Shown piece by piece: positions 35,851 through 48,935 of a DNA stretch of 64,000 nt. The DNA lies in the NCBI GenBank assembly GCA_949128115.1, contig OX421961.1, positions 51,198,171-51,262,170 of the forward strand. The letters are read 5' to 3'. This DNA is from Anaspis maculata. Taxonomy: Eukaryota; Arthropoda; Insecta; Coleoptera; Scraptiidae. Numbering within the stretch: position 1 is the first letter of the stretch; every line of letters begins with the position of its first letter. Below the pieces are notes generated by a model. That model saw only the letters and a list, made by a program, of their open reading frames with translations. It was not told the origin of the DNA and did not search any database. A program made the translations under genes and the position numbers.

Positions 35851-36047
35851 GTTTTTGGCCTGCGATTGGTAGGCACTTGTTGTACTTGTTGTACTTGTTC
35901 AATAATAAGTATACATTGTTGTGAATTTGTGTATGTATTTGTTCTATATACTTGTTTAATTGTGTTATTTAAGTGTAACTCATAGTCTTTTCTCCTCCCC
36001 GACTATTACTCACACTGTTGTCTCGGTCAAATGAGTAAAATAAATTA

Positions 36048-36076
36048 TTTATTCATTTATTTATTTATTTATTCAA
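36048..36076 (+). repeat. ATTT microsatellite tail of the retrotransposon
   Basis: TTTATTTATTTATT run following AATAAATTATT. It marks the 3' end of the non-LTR element. Confidence 0.8.
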
Positions 36077-36482
36077 TATTGACAATTTTCGTTACACATA
36101 TGTTCGCAATTGCCGCGCACGAGGGTGCTGAAACGGGCGGGATATTCAAAATGTGCAGAGCGCCTGGCCATATTCACCGATAAGGTATGCGTGGTAACTA
36201 CCCAAAGTGGGGTGCCAGGATGCTATGCGCTTGCGCCCACATCGATCAGGTGCCTCCCTGTGTTACCGGCAGCTGTCATCGGCTGACATTACGCGCGATG
36301 GAAATAAACTCCTGGTTTTTCTTTTTGGTGTTGTAACACCCAGGTACACAGCACTACTGTGCCCATCATTGTGGAAAACGAAAATAAAAAATAACTAACT
36401 AACTAGAAAACAAACAATACGCACGCAGACCAAACATTACATGACATTGACAGGGCTGCAAGTCGTTGAATACTAAAAGGCA
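36077..36482. other. Possible second small retroelement 3' end
   Basis: The stretch 36110-36400 is GC-richer and ends in AAAATAAAAAATAACTAACTAACT, like a simple-repeat tail. The 63-codon ORF in it has no recognised domain. A short 5'-truncated retroelement is possible. Confidence 0.3.
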
Positions 36483-36483
36483 C

Positions 36484-36680
36484 TACAAGAAAGGCGGTTA
36501 TTTTCAAAATACAGCTTATCGAAAAACACGCCTGTAACTTTGTGATCATTATACAGGGTGATTCACCACCAAATGGACATAGCCTAAGGGTGGGTCCAGT
36601 TTTTCTAGGCAAACCAGGATCTGACTTTGAAATTTTCTAACGCTGTTTGTTTTGAAGTTACAGGGTGACTCATGTATTTT
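36484..36680. mobile_element. CAGGGTGATT end with local palindrome (Tc1/mariner-type remnant)
   Basis: TATACAGGGTGATTCACC begins at about 36552. The segment before it (TACAGCTTATCGAAAAA ... CCTGTAACTT, 36503-36543) pairs with AAGTTACAGGGTGACTC ... TTCAATAAGCTGTA (36655-36710). It looks like another nested fold-back around a CAGGGTG end, but partly decayed, and the far end was not found. Confidence 0.45.
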
Positions 36681-36710
36681 GTCGATTTTTTCAATAAGCT
36701 GTATCTTTTG

Positions 36711-39078
36711 AATGATCCAATGGATTCGATTGAAATTTTGTGGGTTAATTCTTCTATTGATAGTTGACACATCGCCTTATCAAGCAGTTGAAAATTTGCA
36801 AGGCCGGCCTTGATCAAAAACTTCAAAGCTTTTTTCAAAAAAAGACACTGTATTCTGTGTGCATATTTTTCAAATATTATTTTCATATTCAGTAACAACA
36901 TGAAACATGCCATCAATGTCGCAAAAAAAATTGCTTGGCACCATTGAGTTGTCAAGAAAATTTTGATAATCCTCTGCCGTGGCACCTAAAGTAGTTGACG
37001 CTTACCCAACTCAACAACAGTAGAAGCCGTGTGTAAGGTGAATTGGTTATTATTTTCTCCACCCCAGGGAGAAAGGAGATCCAGAGACCTTCCTCTTTTG
37101 GGGACCCATGGTATGGAATTTTATCATGAAAACATAATTATTGGTACAGCTACTGTGTACGTTTCTGTCAATTTCCAAAGTAACGCAACTTGCAGGCAGA
37201 ATCTGCATCAAAAATTCAAATTCTGCACAAAAAAATCAAGAGCTTGTTGAGGAAGTGAAAGAAGATCAAAAGACAAAAACCATTTTATGCATGTATTTGT
37301 ATATCAACCACAAATTTTATAATAACATAGGTCAACATAGCGGGCTTTATGTATTAAACGAAGTATGGTATAGGTATGCTCATAATCCGAATTTAGAGGA
37401 ATTGAGGGAAATTTCTTTAGCACTCTTACAAAATCGGAGTATGAGCAAATAATCAGTTTCATGCATAAAGCCCCCAAAGTCTTGCAGCCGAAGGAAATCG
37501 GCCCTCAACTTTTGACGAGCAGTTGATAAACTTGCATAAAATAATAATTTTATGGATATATGAAATAGCTGATATATCGTATGCACGGATATTGTACCTA
37601 TTTCATGGTGTAGTTAGAAACCAAAGTTAATTAATTGATACGTACTTATAGGTAGAGGTGTATCTTCTCGTACTATGAGTTGGTTAATGCTTATACTGAT
37701 AATCTGCGTCTACCTATTATAAGCATACATTGATTCACACCATTATATCAAGTACAGTTTACTTACTCCAGGTTTGTAGCATATAGGCAGGTACCTGATG
37801 CTCGGCGCTATACCGACAAAATTATCCCTCCCAGCAGCTTTTTCAACACTAATTCCAGTACCTTATTTCAATCAATTTATTCATTCATCCATTCATCCCA
37901 TTTTCCATTAGATTTCAATTCAAAATATGCATCATTATTTACTGAAATATATCAAAGCATATTACCGCATAGATAAAACTATCGCAACGAATATGTCCAT
38001 CAATTCTTGATTCCGAATATAGCCGCAATAAAGTCGTTCCGATTGAAAATATAAACATTCCAATTTTATTTACATGTAGGGGCATTATTAAAATTAGTAT
38101 TTTGCTTTTACTATTTGGTCCATGTTTTGTGGATTTATGAGACAGCCCTCGTGATGAATTATTTACGTCGCTGTACTATATCGAAAACGTTGAAATTGTA
38201 ACTTCCAGTTCGTCGATTTTATGTCTGTTTGAAAACAAAGTAACCATTTTATGTACTGGGACTTCGTACATATGAAATAAAATCAGCTTTTGGTGAAATA
38301 AATCGTGTTCTGTCGTTTCGACAATGTAACGTCTAATAAAGTGACGCTAATAAAAACTAATGATCATCATGTGGCCCAGCCCGAGAAGAAAACAGAGCAA
38401 GTCGAGACGCTCGTGCGGTGCCATGTGATACCAAGTAAAGAACAAAATAGAAATGGGTTCTACAAAAAAAAAAGATCAATTTCCTAACATGACGCTATGA
38501 CACGACAATTATCTAAACGCGACAGCTGGAAATATAAGCCAGCGAAACAAAGCGGCAAATTAGAAGAAGTGCAAAAGCTTCATATCTCTCGCAGCTTAAA
38601 GGATGATGGATAGTGTTTTTTAGTTATTTTATTAAGTACGCCTTTTTAACGTGAAAGGATAACGGAACAGCTTCATAAAGCACGTCCTAAAGCTAGGCGC
38701 CTGAATAGGAAATTGCTCAGCGGAAGATCAATCAGTTATTGAGGGCCTTAGCCAGCTTATTATAAGAAGTTTACTTTGATATATTATATTCACTGGTGGC
38801 AATCTAGCGGGAAATTACGATAAGCTCTTAGCAGCATAATATATAACCAATTTGTGTTGTTGATTCAGATGTGCGAAATCACATCTAAAGGACTGAGTGA
38901 CTCAGCATGACGCAAAAATTATGTTTTTGGACCATTATTTTGATCACTTTGCTTCACTCCTGCTTCAAAGCCCAGAGATATGTAGTTTGAATCTCGGCCG
39001 AGCCAGGTGATTCTCTTCACGCACGCTTCTTATTTTAGTACAGAATACAGAAAAACATAGGTCGCGTATATGCCGTTC
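36711..39078. other. No gene seen
   Basis: Long AT-rich stretch with only short ORFs and no recognisable domain, RNA gene or repeat boundary. Confidence 0.45.
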
Positions 39079-39260
39079 ACGTTTAAAATTCAGTAGAATT
39101 GACTTTTTGGAGCAAAAATAAAGTGACAAGCTGAGGGGCTACTGCTACGACTGATGGCACCTGCAAAGTTTTGGAGCGAAACCATCAGCGGCCTCCTCCC
39201 AGCGCTCCTGCATGTCACTTTATTTTTGCTCTAAAGTCATTCTAAAGTGAACGAGATAGC
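39079..39260. repeat. Hairpin element with ATAAAGTGACA stem
   Basis: GAATTGACTTTTTGGAGCAA and AAATAAAGTGACA (39096-39128) pair with TGTCACTTTATTTTTGCTC and AAAGTCATTC (39213-39242). Weaker pairing in GATGG/CCATC extends inward and GTTCAC/GTGAAC outward. A small MITE is the simplest reading. Confidence 0.6.
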
Positions 39261-40566
39261 TATATGTAAATGGAAGGGTAACGGCTAAAGCTTGACACCG
39301 AAAGGGCGGTGTCAAACCGGGTGGAAATATTCTCGACTTTCGTCAGATATCACTTTTTGATATTATTCTACGTATCCCCAATATTTAATTTTTTCTTGTC
39401 CTCATAAACACCTCCCAAATATGTTGTATATAGGTAGCCAGTCAACATTGTTTTCGTCGGTGAATTTTATGGAATAATTAGGAAAGCAGAAATTCAACAT
39501 TTATATACATCGGAAGTGTAAAATGCATGGTATATGATGGTGCAATGTGATATTATGTCGATGTCAATGATGTCATCATCCACGAAATTCACCTGATTCA
39601 AAATGTTACCCACATATTCGGATCTAGCCCATAAGTATCTCTAGCCATACCTAACTGCAGTGGCGCCTTGCGTTCAGGGAGTATCTTGAGCCAAAAGTCA
39701 GCTTCAGCTGGGTTTCGGAAAAATCACCTTAGCTTTCTACAGCATCGCTTCATTTACAGTGAAAGTTTTTTAGCATTTTGCACTTTAATCATGAAAATTG
39801 GCGTCCTGGAATTTTCGAAAAAGTCAAAAGTATTGTCTTATCTGTTACCTGACAAACGTCTTGGTTAAAGAACTGAATATGCGTTATATGGGTCATTATG
39901 CTGGAGGGGTTATCCCCTCTCAATTACCAATTGCAATTCGAAATGGAAAGGGAATCACGTGTCACTCTGATGGACTTGTAACATTTAGACACAAAAGTGT
40001 GAATAATAATTGCTGAATAAGAACAACAAAGAGGGGAGGGGGGAGAAAGGTTCGCTAGGTGATTGTTTCCATCAGCGCCCTTTTTTACCTATCCATGTAG
40101 GAGCGATAACAATAAGTTTGGCATCGTTTCCGCATTAGTTTCATCTTCTCAATTCAATTTCGTTGTTGAAACTTCAGTAGGAACAAGTCTGGATAAGTAA
40201 AGTGCAAAAAACTTTTTTGAAATTTTTCACAGCTGGCCTTTTTTGTTTTTTTACGAGAAAACATTTCAGTTGCCTGCAAGTTGCAGCATATAAACATGAA
40301 AATCAACCACTTTTCATGTGGATCATCAAATTATCATTAAAGGTTACAGACAGACAGACAGACAGACAGATGGACCGGTTTTATCGTTAAAATCACATTG
40401 AAAGGGGACCAACATTTCAAGATCATTACATGCTCATGTTTTGAAATTCAAGGCAAGGCAAAGAAATAAAAAATTGCGGCATTGTGGTCAATCCAGTTCT
40501 AACCACGTAACCGCATTTTGACAGAAGGAAGAAAAACTGAACCTTGTTCTAATGCTACTCAATGAG
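39261..40566. other. No gene; ACAG microsatellite
   Basis: An ACAG run (about 40346-40370) is the only feature recognised. Short ORFs lack domains. Confidence 0.5.
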
Positions 40567-40967
40567 CTTGTTTACGCGAGGCTTAGCAGAGATCTTAACA
40601 GTGGTTAGTTAGGAGTGTTTACGCGCGCCGACCAAAATGACAGCCGACAGCCCCTTAACCTAGGCCGCTATTCTTGAATCGTGTGAGAAAAGTCCCTGGC
40701 AGTAAAATACATTCCGCAGTACACTTCTGTAGTGAAAGTTGCCTAAAAACCACGATTTTAGGCAACATTCGCTACATCAGTGTACTGCGGATGGGCATGG
40801 GCGTTTACGTGCGATTGCCAACACTTGTTTGCTTACTAAATGCAATTTAAAATCACATTTAGCTAAGCTTAACAGCTGTTGCGAAACTTGCGTTTAGAGG
40901 TGTTTATGCGGACGATAACATTGATGTTACGGACCTTAACACCAGTTTTAAACCTCGCGTAAACAAG
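40567..40967. mobile_element. MITE with CTTGTTTACGCGAGG ends
   Basis: The perfect 15-bp inverted ends are CTTGTTTACGCGAGG (40567-40581) and CCTCGCGTAAACAAG (40953-40967). Further GTGTTTACGCG / CGTTTACGTG and GTTTATGCG variants of the end lie inside. The centre is a long hairpin (40714-40790): CCGCAGTACACT, TGTAG and GTTGCCTAAAA pair with TTTTAGGCAAC, CTACA and AGTGTACTGCGG. The element is 401 bp. No target duplication was recognised, so the superfamily is open. Confidence 0.75.
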
Positions 40968-43241
40968 GCCTGTGTCAGCCTTTCACCAAAGGCATATGCG
41001 ATCATTTTGAAGTGACTTGGCTCTAACAAAGTGCTGGGATGCGTTGAGAGAATAGCTCCAGAGATGTTATTTTGAATACATTGTCAGCGTTCATCGAGCG
41101 AAGAAGAACCTCTTATTCACATTACTTTTTGGTATGGTAACTTTACTTCCCGATGCGAGAAAATTTGTCATGTATAAAATTCAAGAAAATGCCTGAAAAT
41201 GTCGAAAGGGTCAGGACGCGGGCACTAACTATTCGTCTTCTTTCCACCCTCCTCCCGAACGGTGCTTTTATGCCAAACTGCCTGGCCGGTCAAGCCCTAT
41301 TTTCCCCACTCTGGGTTACAAGAGATTGTTTTCAAGCGAGGACAATAAAAAATGCGCAGAACTGACCCTCTCACCCACACACACCCACCCCCATTTGCGT
41401 GGACCGCAATAACCCACGCAGCCCATCATGCGTGTGAGCTCGTATATATAGGTATTACAGGTACCTATACGTTCAATTGTTTTCGTTTGATTTGCGACTT
41501 TCCGCACCCGATTTTCGCATTGTTTTTTTCCCCACCATCCATGCACAAGGTTTTAATGGAAATATGTCGAAATTTTTATGACAGTGCCGGAGGGAGTTGG
41601 CGTGATCGTAACACAATTTCCAGACAAACACGTCGAACGCCAACAACTGTGGCAGGAAGAGAAGCGACACGACGTCATAAACTTTTACGGATTCTTCCGG
41701 TAGGTATCGCATTAAATGTTCTCATTCTTTTATCTTATTTGCGAACTACCCCGGTGACACGATCCGCACTCCGACAGACTGATCGAATCCTGTGGTTAGC
41801 TCAATTAGGTGGAAGAGCTCTATATTATTATTAAAATCATCTGACAATGACGCTTGATGAAAGTAATGAAACAAAGAAAAGTCAAGATTATGCGAAACTG
41901 ATGCGTTAATTGCAACTTGAAATGGAATCTGATGTCATCCATTAGAATGCAAATACGTTGTAATTCGTCGCATTGTATCCCGTTTGTACCATTTTGGCAC
42001 AAAAAGTGTCGATCGAGGTGTCGATGATTGTTGAAGGGAGGTCGTGAGGGACGGACGGAGTGGAGACACTTTTTTCACTGTTCAACCTCCGAAAATATAA
42101 AGACGGGCTCAAAAATTTGCATACCAGGCTAAGCAACAGTAGCAAATTTCAAGTCCATCCCAACTTTTCTCGGGTTGAAACCTGAAATTTTTGTGCTATT
42201 GATCTATCCGCTTGAAAAGGACTATAAGCTCACTTTTGTAAATATCAAAATAATGACATACAGATCATGATAATATGTCATTTAAAGTGAAAAATGTTTT
42301 ATTCTTGACATATTAAATATAAATATATAATAGCAAATATTTAAATCAAATAAAAAAAACTTCATGCAGTTGTGACGACTTTGGCAAGCAGGAAATAATG
42401 GCAATGGCATTTCCGCGTTGAATTTCGATGCTTATTCTTTGTTTCAAAAACTCCAGTGAGCGAGGTTCGAAGGTCTTGTCACGGTCTATATGTCATTTTA
42501 TATGTTTTACATAACCAAGTACTGCATGGTATAATACGACATAAGTAACTGTGTGTTAGTACTCAGACAAGAGTAGCATTAATGATTTTTAGCTCCAATA
42601 TTTCTAATGGAACGCAGAGCGTGTAAGAGCTCTGCTTATAAATAGTAGATTGTCTTCCTGCTCCTGCTACTAGAGATACCTTCACATTTTGCCGCCACAT
42701 CATCCAGCTAATGGAAAAATTTGAAATGACTAAAACAAACAAAATAATTAAAGTTGCATCGCCGTAATATAGCAAAGAGTGCGGAGGCAACACAATACAA
42801 AGTCAGCTACTTTATACTTGGAATTTCTGCCGGCTCGGAAATAATTCCTGTCACTTTCAAAGTACCTACAAATTCCTGATGGTCTGAGGTAGAATCAAAT
42901 GCTTCTTTCTTTTAGGTTCACCAATTAGCGAGGGAGGGAGACTTCATTTTCAGACATTGTTAATAGGAGAAGGATTAACATTCTCGCACAATGGGCGTAA
43001 TGATTATGGTGTGCAAGTTATTTTAAATAACGCTTGCAGTGCTTTAATACATGTAAAGTGCTTGAGTGCTTGATATGGTTAAGCTGTTTTTCACTTCCAT
43101 GGTCCCAACCAAGATAGAAAGGAGAGCATTGATCGTGATCGTGTCAAAAAATAAGGATGAGACAAACGGATATATCGGTTTGAAGTTTGGAGGTCCCCAA
43201 AACTATTGAGATGATTGAGACGCTTCCAGACTGATATCTGT
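40968..43241. other. No gene seen
   Basis: The 160-codon ORF at 41352-41834 shows no domain. A CACACCCACCCCC run lies at 41373-41393 and a small ATGACATA/TATGTCAT palindrome near 42254-42282. Nothing else supported. Confidence 0.45.
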
Positions 43242-43243
43242 TA

Positions 43244-46200
43244 GTGCTAGCGGTACGCAAAAAAAAGTGGCATTTGATGATACAAGCAAGCCACTTCGCA
43301 TATTTGTTGTCTAAACCCATTAAAAAAATTTGACCCGCAGTTCCTAAAAATTCATCCCTTAGGACCCGAGATTTGGGGAGGGGGAGGGAATACTTCAAAA
43401 AAATACCAAACTTTTTCATCCAAACCTGCTGATGCGTGTTTGGTGTCAAAACTATATAACTCAGACTTCCTCGATACAATGACAATGTCAAAACTCTCGT
43501 GCGGTCACCGGAAGTCGAGTTAAGTCGTCATCTTTGAAAATTAGAGCTGAAGGTCAAAATTACAAAGTGAGCGTCAATTACCCATATGTTGGGTATCGAT
43601 TCTTAGGTTTTCGGGGTCGCTGAAGACGTATGAAATGAAACAAAAACCATTGGGTACACCGTTCGCCCATATGGTCTACCCATGGGCCCAGAAGTCAGGC
43701 AAGCGAGAAAAGTCCTACAAATTTTCGAAAATAGAAGTGAAATAATATTGTGAAATAGCTCCAGTCTGTACTTGGTGATAATGCTGCATTAGCTGTTCTA
43801 TGTGAGATTCATGATGTCCACCTGTGAGCTGTCAAAAATCCAAAATGGCGCCCATTTAAAACACTCACGGGAATAATTTATCGTGATTTTCTTTGGAAAG
43901 CTCCTACGTGTCACAAGCTAAGCACATGTTGTTCATCAGTGAACAACGACTAAGAAAGGTCCTTACACTATTAGTGGTATCTTGCATCGTTTAAAAGATA
44001 TCCGCCGCGAAACTGTTTCGGAATCGTTTTTGGACAATAGATTGAATACTTGAATAGTAAGAAAAACTATGCATGTAGAATTAAAATAACCGACCTAGAG
44101 ATATTTATTTTGTTATATGTAGTCATGTTTTATAGTTTAGATTGCGTGATCTGTCATTCCTGGTCTATGTATAAAGGGTCATAAATCCAAGATGTCCGCC
44201 TCTGTAAGTTTAAAAAATTCATACCAACTTTATTGTTGGATTTCGATAAATAATAGATATATACCGCACCCTGTACATTACTTATATATTTCTAAAGAGT
44301 TCCTCACATTTTCATTTCTTCAATAATTTGAGAGATATACCAACTACCTACCTACCTATCTAAAGTAAAAATGTACTTACGTGAAATTTTAATTGAAAAA
44401 TGACACCTACATGATAAAAACTAATGAAAAAATCTTTCGCTCTGCCACCGTTTTATTCAATAATGTTGCACTGTTGCAGAAAACAGAAGGAAATAGAGTG
44501 GCGGAAAAAAGATCCAATTACAAAAAATCTAAGAAAATATCTAATGCGTTTGATCCAAAACGCGAAATATTTAAAATACAAAAGGTTACAGTACCTAAGA
44601 TGTAAATCTAGTATGTCTAATATACAGTAGGTCCAAAATATAAATACAAACCACCGAAAATAGAAAGGGTCACAAGTTTCCTCCTTCTTTTCAGATCCAC
44701 TGAATCAGGAAATGCTTCTTGACTTGAGTTTCCTCCGTTTGTGCTAAGTCCACCAGATAAGAAGCTGCTTTTTGACTCGAGTTTACTCTTTTTGTTCAAA
44801 CTTACTAAGCAAGACTTAGTCGAGGACTCTAGAGTCTAGACATATCTAGAGGGTCTGAAAAGATAAAGGAAACCTGAATTATTGAGCAATTTTTATCTGG
44901 TGGGTCTGGAAAGGAGGAATCTGAGTCAAAAACCAACTCCTTTTGATAGGTTTGGTGAGGGGGCAACTTGAGTCAAAAGCCAGCTCCTCAACTGGTGAGT
45001 CAAAAAAAGCAACTTTCTCATTGGTGGATTTGAAGAAAAGGGAGTACCTAAACTCGAAACCATTTATATTTTTGAAATTTTCTACATTGTACGAATTGTG
45101 CTATAGATCTTTCGAATTTCAGCTCTTTTGTACTGTCGATTTTTGTACTTTGAATTTTTTGTACTTAATTTAGATATTTTGCGTTTTGGATCTTTTGTAT
45201 TTTCGATATTTTGCACTTTGGATCAAATGCATCAACCTATCGTTTGTAGACCTTCCATGTTTGAGTTTTTCCGCCCCCCCTCCGCTTTTGGACACAGTTA
45301 GCATGAAATTTTCTGAATAACCCTACAGCGGCGGACATCTTGGATTTATGACCCTCCATATACCAGAAATGACAGATCACGCAATCTAAACCATAAAACA
45401 TGACTACATGGAACAAAGCAAATATCTTTAGATCGGTTATTTCAATTCTACATGCAAAGTTTTTCCTCCTATTCAAGTATTCAATTTATTGTCCAAAAAC
45501 GGTTCTGAAACAGTTTCGCCGCGGATATCTTTTAAACGATGCAAGATACCACCAATAGTGTAAGGACCTTTCTTAGTCGTTGTTCACTGATGAACAACAT
45601 GTGCTTAGCTAGTGACACGTAGGAGCTTTCTAAAGAAAATCACGATAAATTATTCCCCTGAGTGTTTTAAATGGGCGCCATTTTGGATTTTTGACAGCTC
45701 ACAGGTGAACATCATGAATCTCACATAGGACAGCTGATATAGCATTATTACCAAGTACAGACTGGAGCTATTTCACATTATTATTTCACTTCTATTCTCG
45801 AAAATTTGTAGGATTTTTCTCGCTTGCCTGACTTCTGGGCCCATGGGTAGACCATATGGGCGAACGGTGTACCCAATCATTTTTGTTTCATTTCATACGT
45901 CCTCAGCGGCCCCGAAAACCTAAGAATCGATACCCAACATATGGGTAATTGACGCTTACTTTGTAGTTTTGACCTTCAGCTCTAATTTTGAAAGATGACG
46001 ACTTAACTCGACTTCCGGTGACCGCACGAAAGTTTTGACATTGTCATTGTATCGAGGAGGTCTGAGTTATAAATTTTTAGCACCAAACACGCCTCAGCAG
46101 GTTTGGATGAAAAAGTTTGGTATTTTTTTATAGTATTCCCTCCCCCTCCCCAAATCTCGGGTCCTAAGGGATGAATTTTTAGGAACTGCGGGTCAAATTT

Positions 46201-46292
46201 TTCTAATGAGTATAGACAACAAATATGCAAAGTGGCTTGCTTGTATCATCAAATGCCACTTTTTTTTAATAATCCTGGTGTACCGCTTGCAC
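43244..46292. mobile_element. Fold-back transposon, family B copy 1 (3.05 kb)
   Basis: It starts GTGCTAGCGGTACGC and ends GTACCGCTTGCAC, flanked by TA (43242-43243 and 46293-46294). The left arm, about 43244-44212, pairs with about 45325-46292. Examples are TTTGACCCGCAGTTCCTAAA, ACCATATGGGCGAAC and CCAAGATGTCCGCC with their complements. A second inverted segment inside (44540-44600 with 45180-45245, around TTTGATCCAAAACGC) extends the palindrome. The centre (44640-45060) holds short repeated pieces such as GAGTCAAAA and CTGGTGGGT, with a palindrome at about 44820-44840. No transposase frame. Short translations recur as the same peptide from both arms, an effect of the palindrome. Confidence 0.82.
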
Positions 46293-46294
46293 TA

Positions 46295-46728
46295 TGTCTG
46301 TGTGCGTATGTTTGCCAATGCTTACCGGTCTTTATTACTAAAGCGGCAACCACTTATACAATAAACACTGTTTTTTGGAATTGCTTAAAAAAAATTGAGA
46401 AAAATCAATAGAAAGATCGGTAGCGACCTTGTCAATATTACTCTACATGTTTGAACTTATTAATGTTTTCCACCTATAGGAGCATTTTATCCAATGATAC
46501 AAAGCATGTTGCCCGCTAGGTGGGAGCAAATTCAAGAAATTGTGTAAGATGCCACAATTTGATTTTTCTGAGTGTGTTTGAACAGTCATACTTATGGCAT
46601 CGTCAAGTCCACTGTACTAGGACGACATATTCTGTCACACACCAAGATTGCAATGCCAGTGTTGCCAATTTGAAGCATATACGATACGTTCCTGAAATAT
46701 TGCGCTTTCGAGCTTTATAGACCGTGTA
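46295..46728. other. No gene seen
   Basis: DNA between two fold-backs. Short ORF without domain. Confidence 0.45.
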
Positions 46729-48933
46729 GTCCGGATGCTAGTTGAAAGTACCTTGCATTTTTTGATGAGAAGATGCCACTTGGTGGAAATGTTCTTTGCA
46801 TTGTACTCTTCCGATCCAGAAAGGTAGCCATCAGCGCCATCCATGCCGGCGGCGTATACAGGGTGATACAGAAAAAAAAAGTTGAAAAATCATATTTAAT
46901 TAACCGAAACATGTGGAGACGTATAACTCACCACATATTTTACCTACTTTATGCTTATGAAGTCACAGCAAACTGTTCTTGATTACCTTGAACCGTCTTT
47001 GAAATGTAGGGGAAAACCAGAAAAAAAACCAAGAACACTCTTTTTTCCATAAATAAGTTATTCTTAGAGATATTGACACAATACTTGGTATTTCTACAAA
47101 TAGTAATGTGAGAAATGATATGAGCTGGGTAGCCAATTCCTGAGCCAACTATTTCCAGAAATACGATTGTCAACTTTTTTTTTCTCTTGAGCACCATCTT
47201 GAATCTGCCCTGTGAGGCATCGTTGAAAAAGTGATTGGTTATCATAATAATGGTGATACGTCATCATTGCATCGTAAAATTAACCTCTTCATCATAATTT
47301 AGTGACCTCTTCGGCGGGAAAGAACGGCCATACACGTATTTTTTTGCTCTCCAAAGCTTTAGTGCCCATGATGGCATTTGCAACATTTGGAATGGTGAAA
47401 TATGTTACGCACTATAAACCTTGATGTACTTTGAAGTAGCCTATTAAGTTTCACCATCATCAATTGAGAGGTTTGTTCTTAAAAGCTGTTTGAACAAAAT
47501 TTGTGTCGTTTTTTTATGAGAAATACAAAATATTGGGTCTCTCACCCTTGCTTGATCCCTCACTGAGGATAGCCTGAAACCGAAAGACTCCGAATTTTCC
47601 ATGATAATGGTTCAGTGGGAAGTACTCTTCAATGTTTAGTTGTCAAAAATTGCATAGTTGCGTTCAGATTCCAGACAGAGAGCGACAAAGAAGTTGATGC
47701 AATGAAAAAAGACATACATTACAGTCTAGAAAAAACTAGTCCAGAGCTAGACTGAAAGCTGTCTGGAGACCTTTCTTTTTATAACATGAATATGCAATTT
47801 GGTACACTGTTAGAGCCTCAAGTTAGTAATGTTTCAAGCCTTTCATCCACGCTTGAGAGTCTTACAGAACCTGTGTATTGCGAGAAGCCTATCTAAAAGG
47901 GACATTTCCGAGATTTCTCCATTGCATTGAAAGTTGTGTCTTTTTTCACTGCATGGACTTTTTTGTCGCTCTTTGTCTGGAATCTGAACGCAACTATGCA
48001 GATTTTGACAACTACACATTGAAGAACAGTTCTCAGTGAACCATTAGCATGAAAATTTTGGAGACTTACAGTTTCAGGCTTTCCTCAACGAGGGATCAAG
48101 TAAGGGTGAAATATCCAATATTTTGCATTTTCCATTAAAAAATTCAACAAATTTTGTTCAAACAGCTTTTAAGAACAAACCTTTCAATTGATGATTGCAA
48201 AACTTGGTAGGCTACCCCAAAGTACATCAAGGTTCATAATGCGTAACATATTTTACCATTCCAGATGTTGCAAATGCCATGATGGGCACTAAAGCTTTGA
48301 AGAGCCAGAAAATACGTGTATGGCCATTCTTTCCCGCCGAAGAGGTCACTAAATTATGATGGGGAGGTTGTTTTTACGATGTAATGATTACATATTACCA
48401 TCATTATGATAACCAATCACTTTTTCAACGATGCCTCACAGGGCAGATTCAAGATGGTGCTCAAGAGAAAAAAAAAGTTGACAATCGTATTTCTGGAAAT
48501 AGTTGGCCTAGGAACTGGCTACCCAGCTCATATCATTTCTCACTTTACTTTCTGTAGAAATACCAAGAAGTGTGTCAATATCTCTAAGAATCACTTGTTT
48601 ATGAGAAAAAAAGTGTTTTTGTTTTTTTTTTCTGTTTTTCCCCTACATCTCAAAGATGCTTCAAGGTAATCAAGAACAGTTTGCTGTGACTTCATAAGCA
48701 TAAAATAGTTGATGTATGTGGTAAATTACACGTCTCCACATGCTTCGGTTATTTAAATATAATTTTCCAACTTTTTTTTTCTGTTTCACCCTGTATACGC
48801 TGCCGGCATGGATGGCGCTGATGGCTACCTTTCTGGATCGGAAGAGTATGATGCAAAGAACATTTCCACAAAGTAGCATCTTCTCATCAAAAAATGCAAG
48901 GTTCATTCCATTTTATGCAACTAGCATCCGGAC
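46729..48933. mobile_element. Fold-back transposon, family A copy 2 (2.2 kb)
   Basis: It starts GTCCGGATGCTAGTTG and ends CAACTAGCATCCGGAC, flanked by TA (46727-46728 and 48934-48935). The arms 46729 to about 47720 and about 47930 to 48933 pair along their whole length; the loop is about 210 bp. Inside both arms, about 130-140 bp from the ends, lies GTATACAGGGTGATACAG (46852-46869) and its mirror CTGTTTCACCCTGTATAC (about 48781-48798). Blocks such as CACCATCTTGAATCTGCC and GACCTCTTCGGC occur in the same order in the copy at 378-2378. The two copies are strongly diverged. No transposase. Confidence 0.85.
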
Positions 48934-48935
48934 TA

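Larger units (their letters stand above)
33337..36076 (+). mobile_element. 5'-truncated non-LTR retrotransposon (jockey/CR1-like)
   Basis: The element consists of one reverse-transcriptase ORF, about 200 bp of 3' UTR and a tail of ATTT/ATTC repeats (36040-36076) in place of a poly(A). Microsatellite tails are usual in CR1/L2-type elements; jockey-type elements more often end in poly(A). The front of the element, including ORF1 and the N-terminal half of the endonuclease, is missing, as expected from incomplete reverse transcription. The 5' junction is put just after an in-frame TAA at 33334-33336. A flanking target duplication could not be recognised. Confidence 0.85.

Noticed and set aside
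38940..39010. Possible tRNA-derived SINE head (GTTTGAATCTCGGCCGAG resembles a B box)
   Set aside because: No A box at the right spacing and no tRNA-like fold could be drawn.
41352..41834. 160-codon plus-strand ORF
   Set aside because: Starts in a CACACCCACC run, no domain, and other frames are equally open.
46955..47245. 96-codon ORF mirrored at 48406-48669
   Set aside because: Same effect: both lie in fold-back arms, and changes between copies do not favour synonymous positions by eye.
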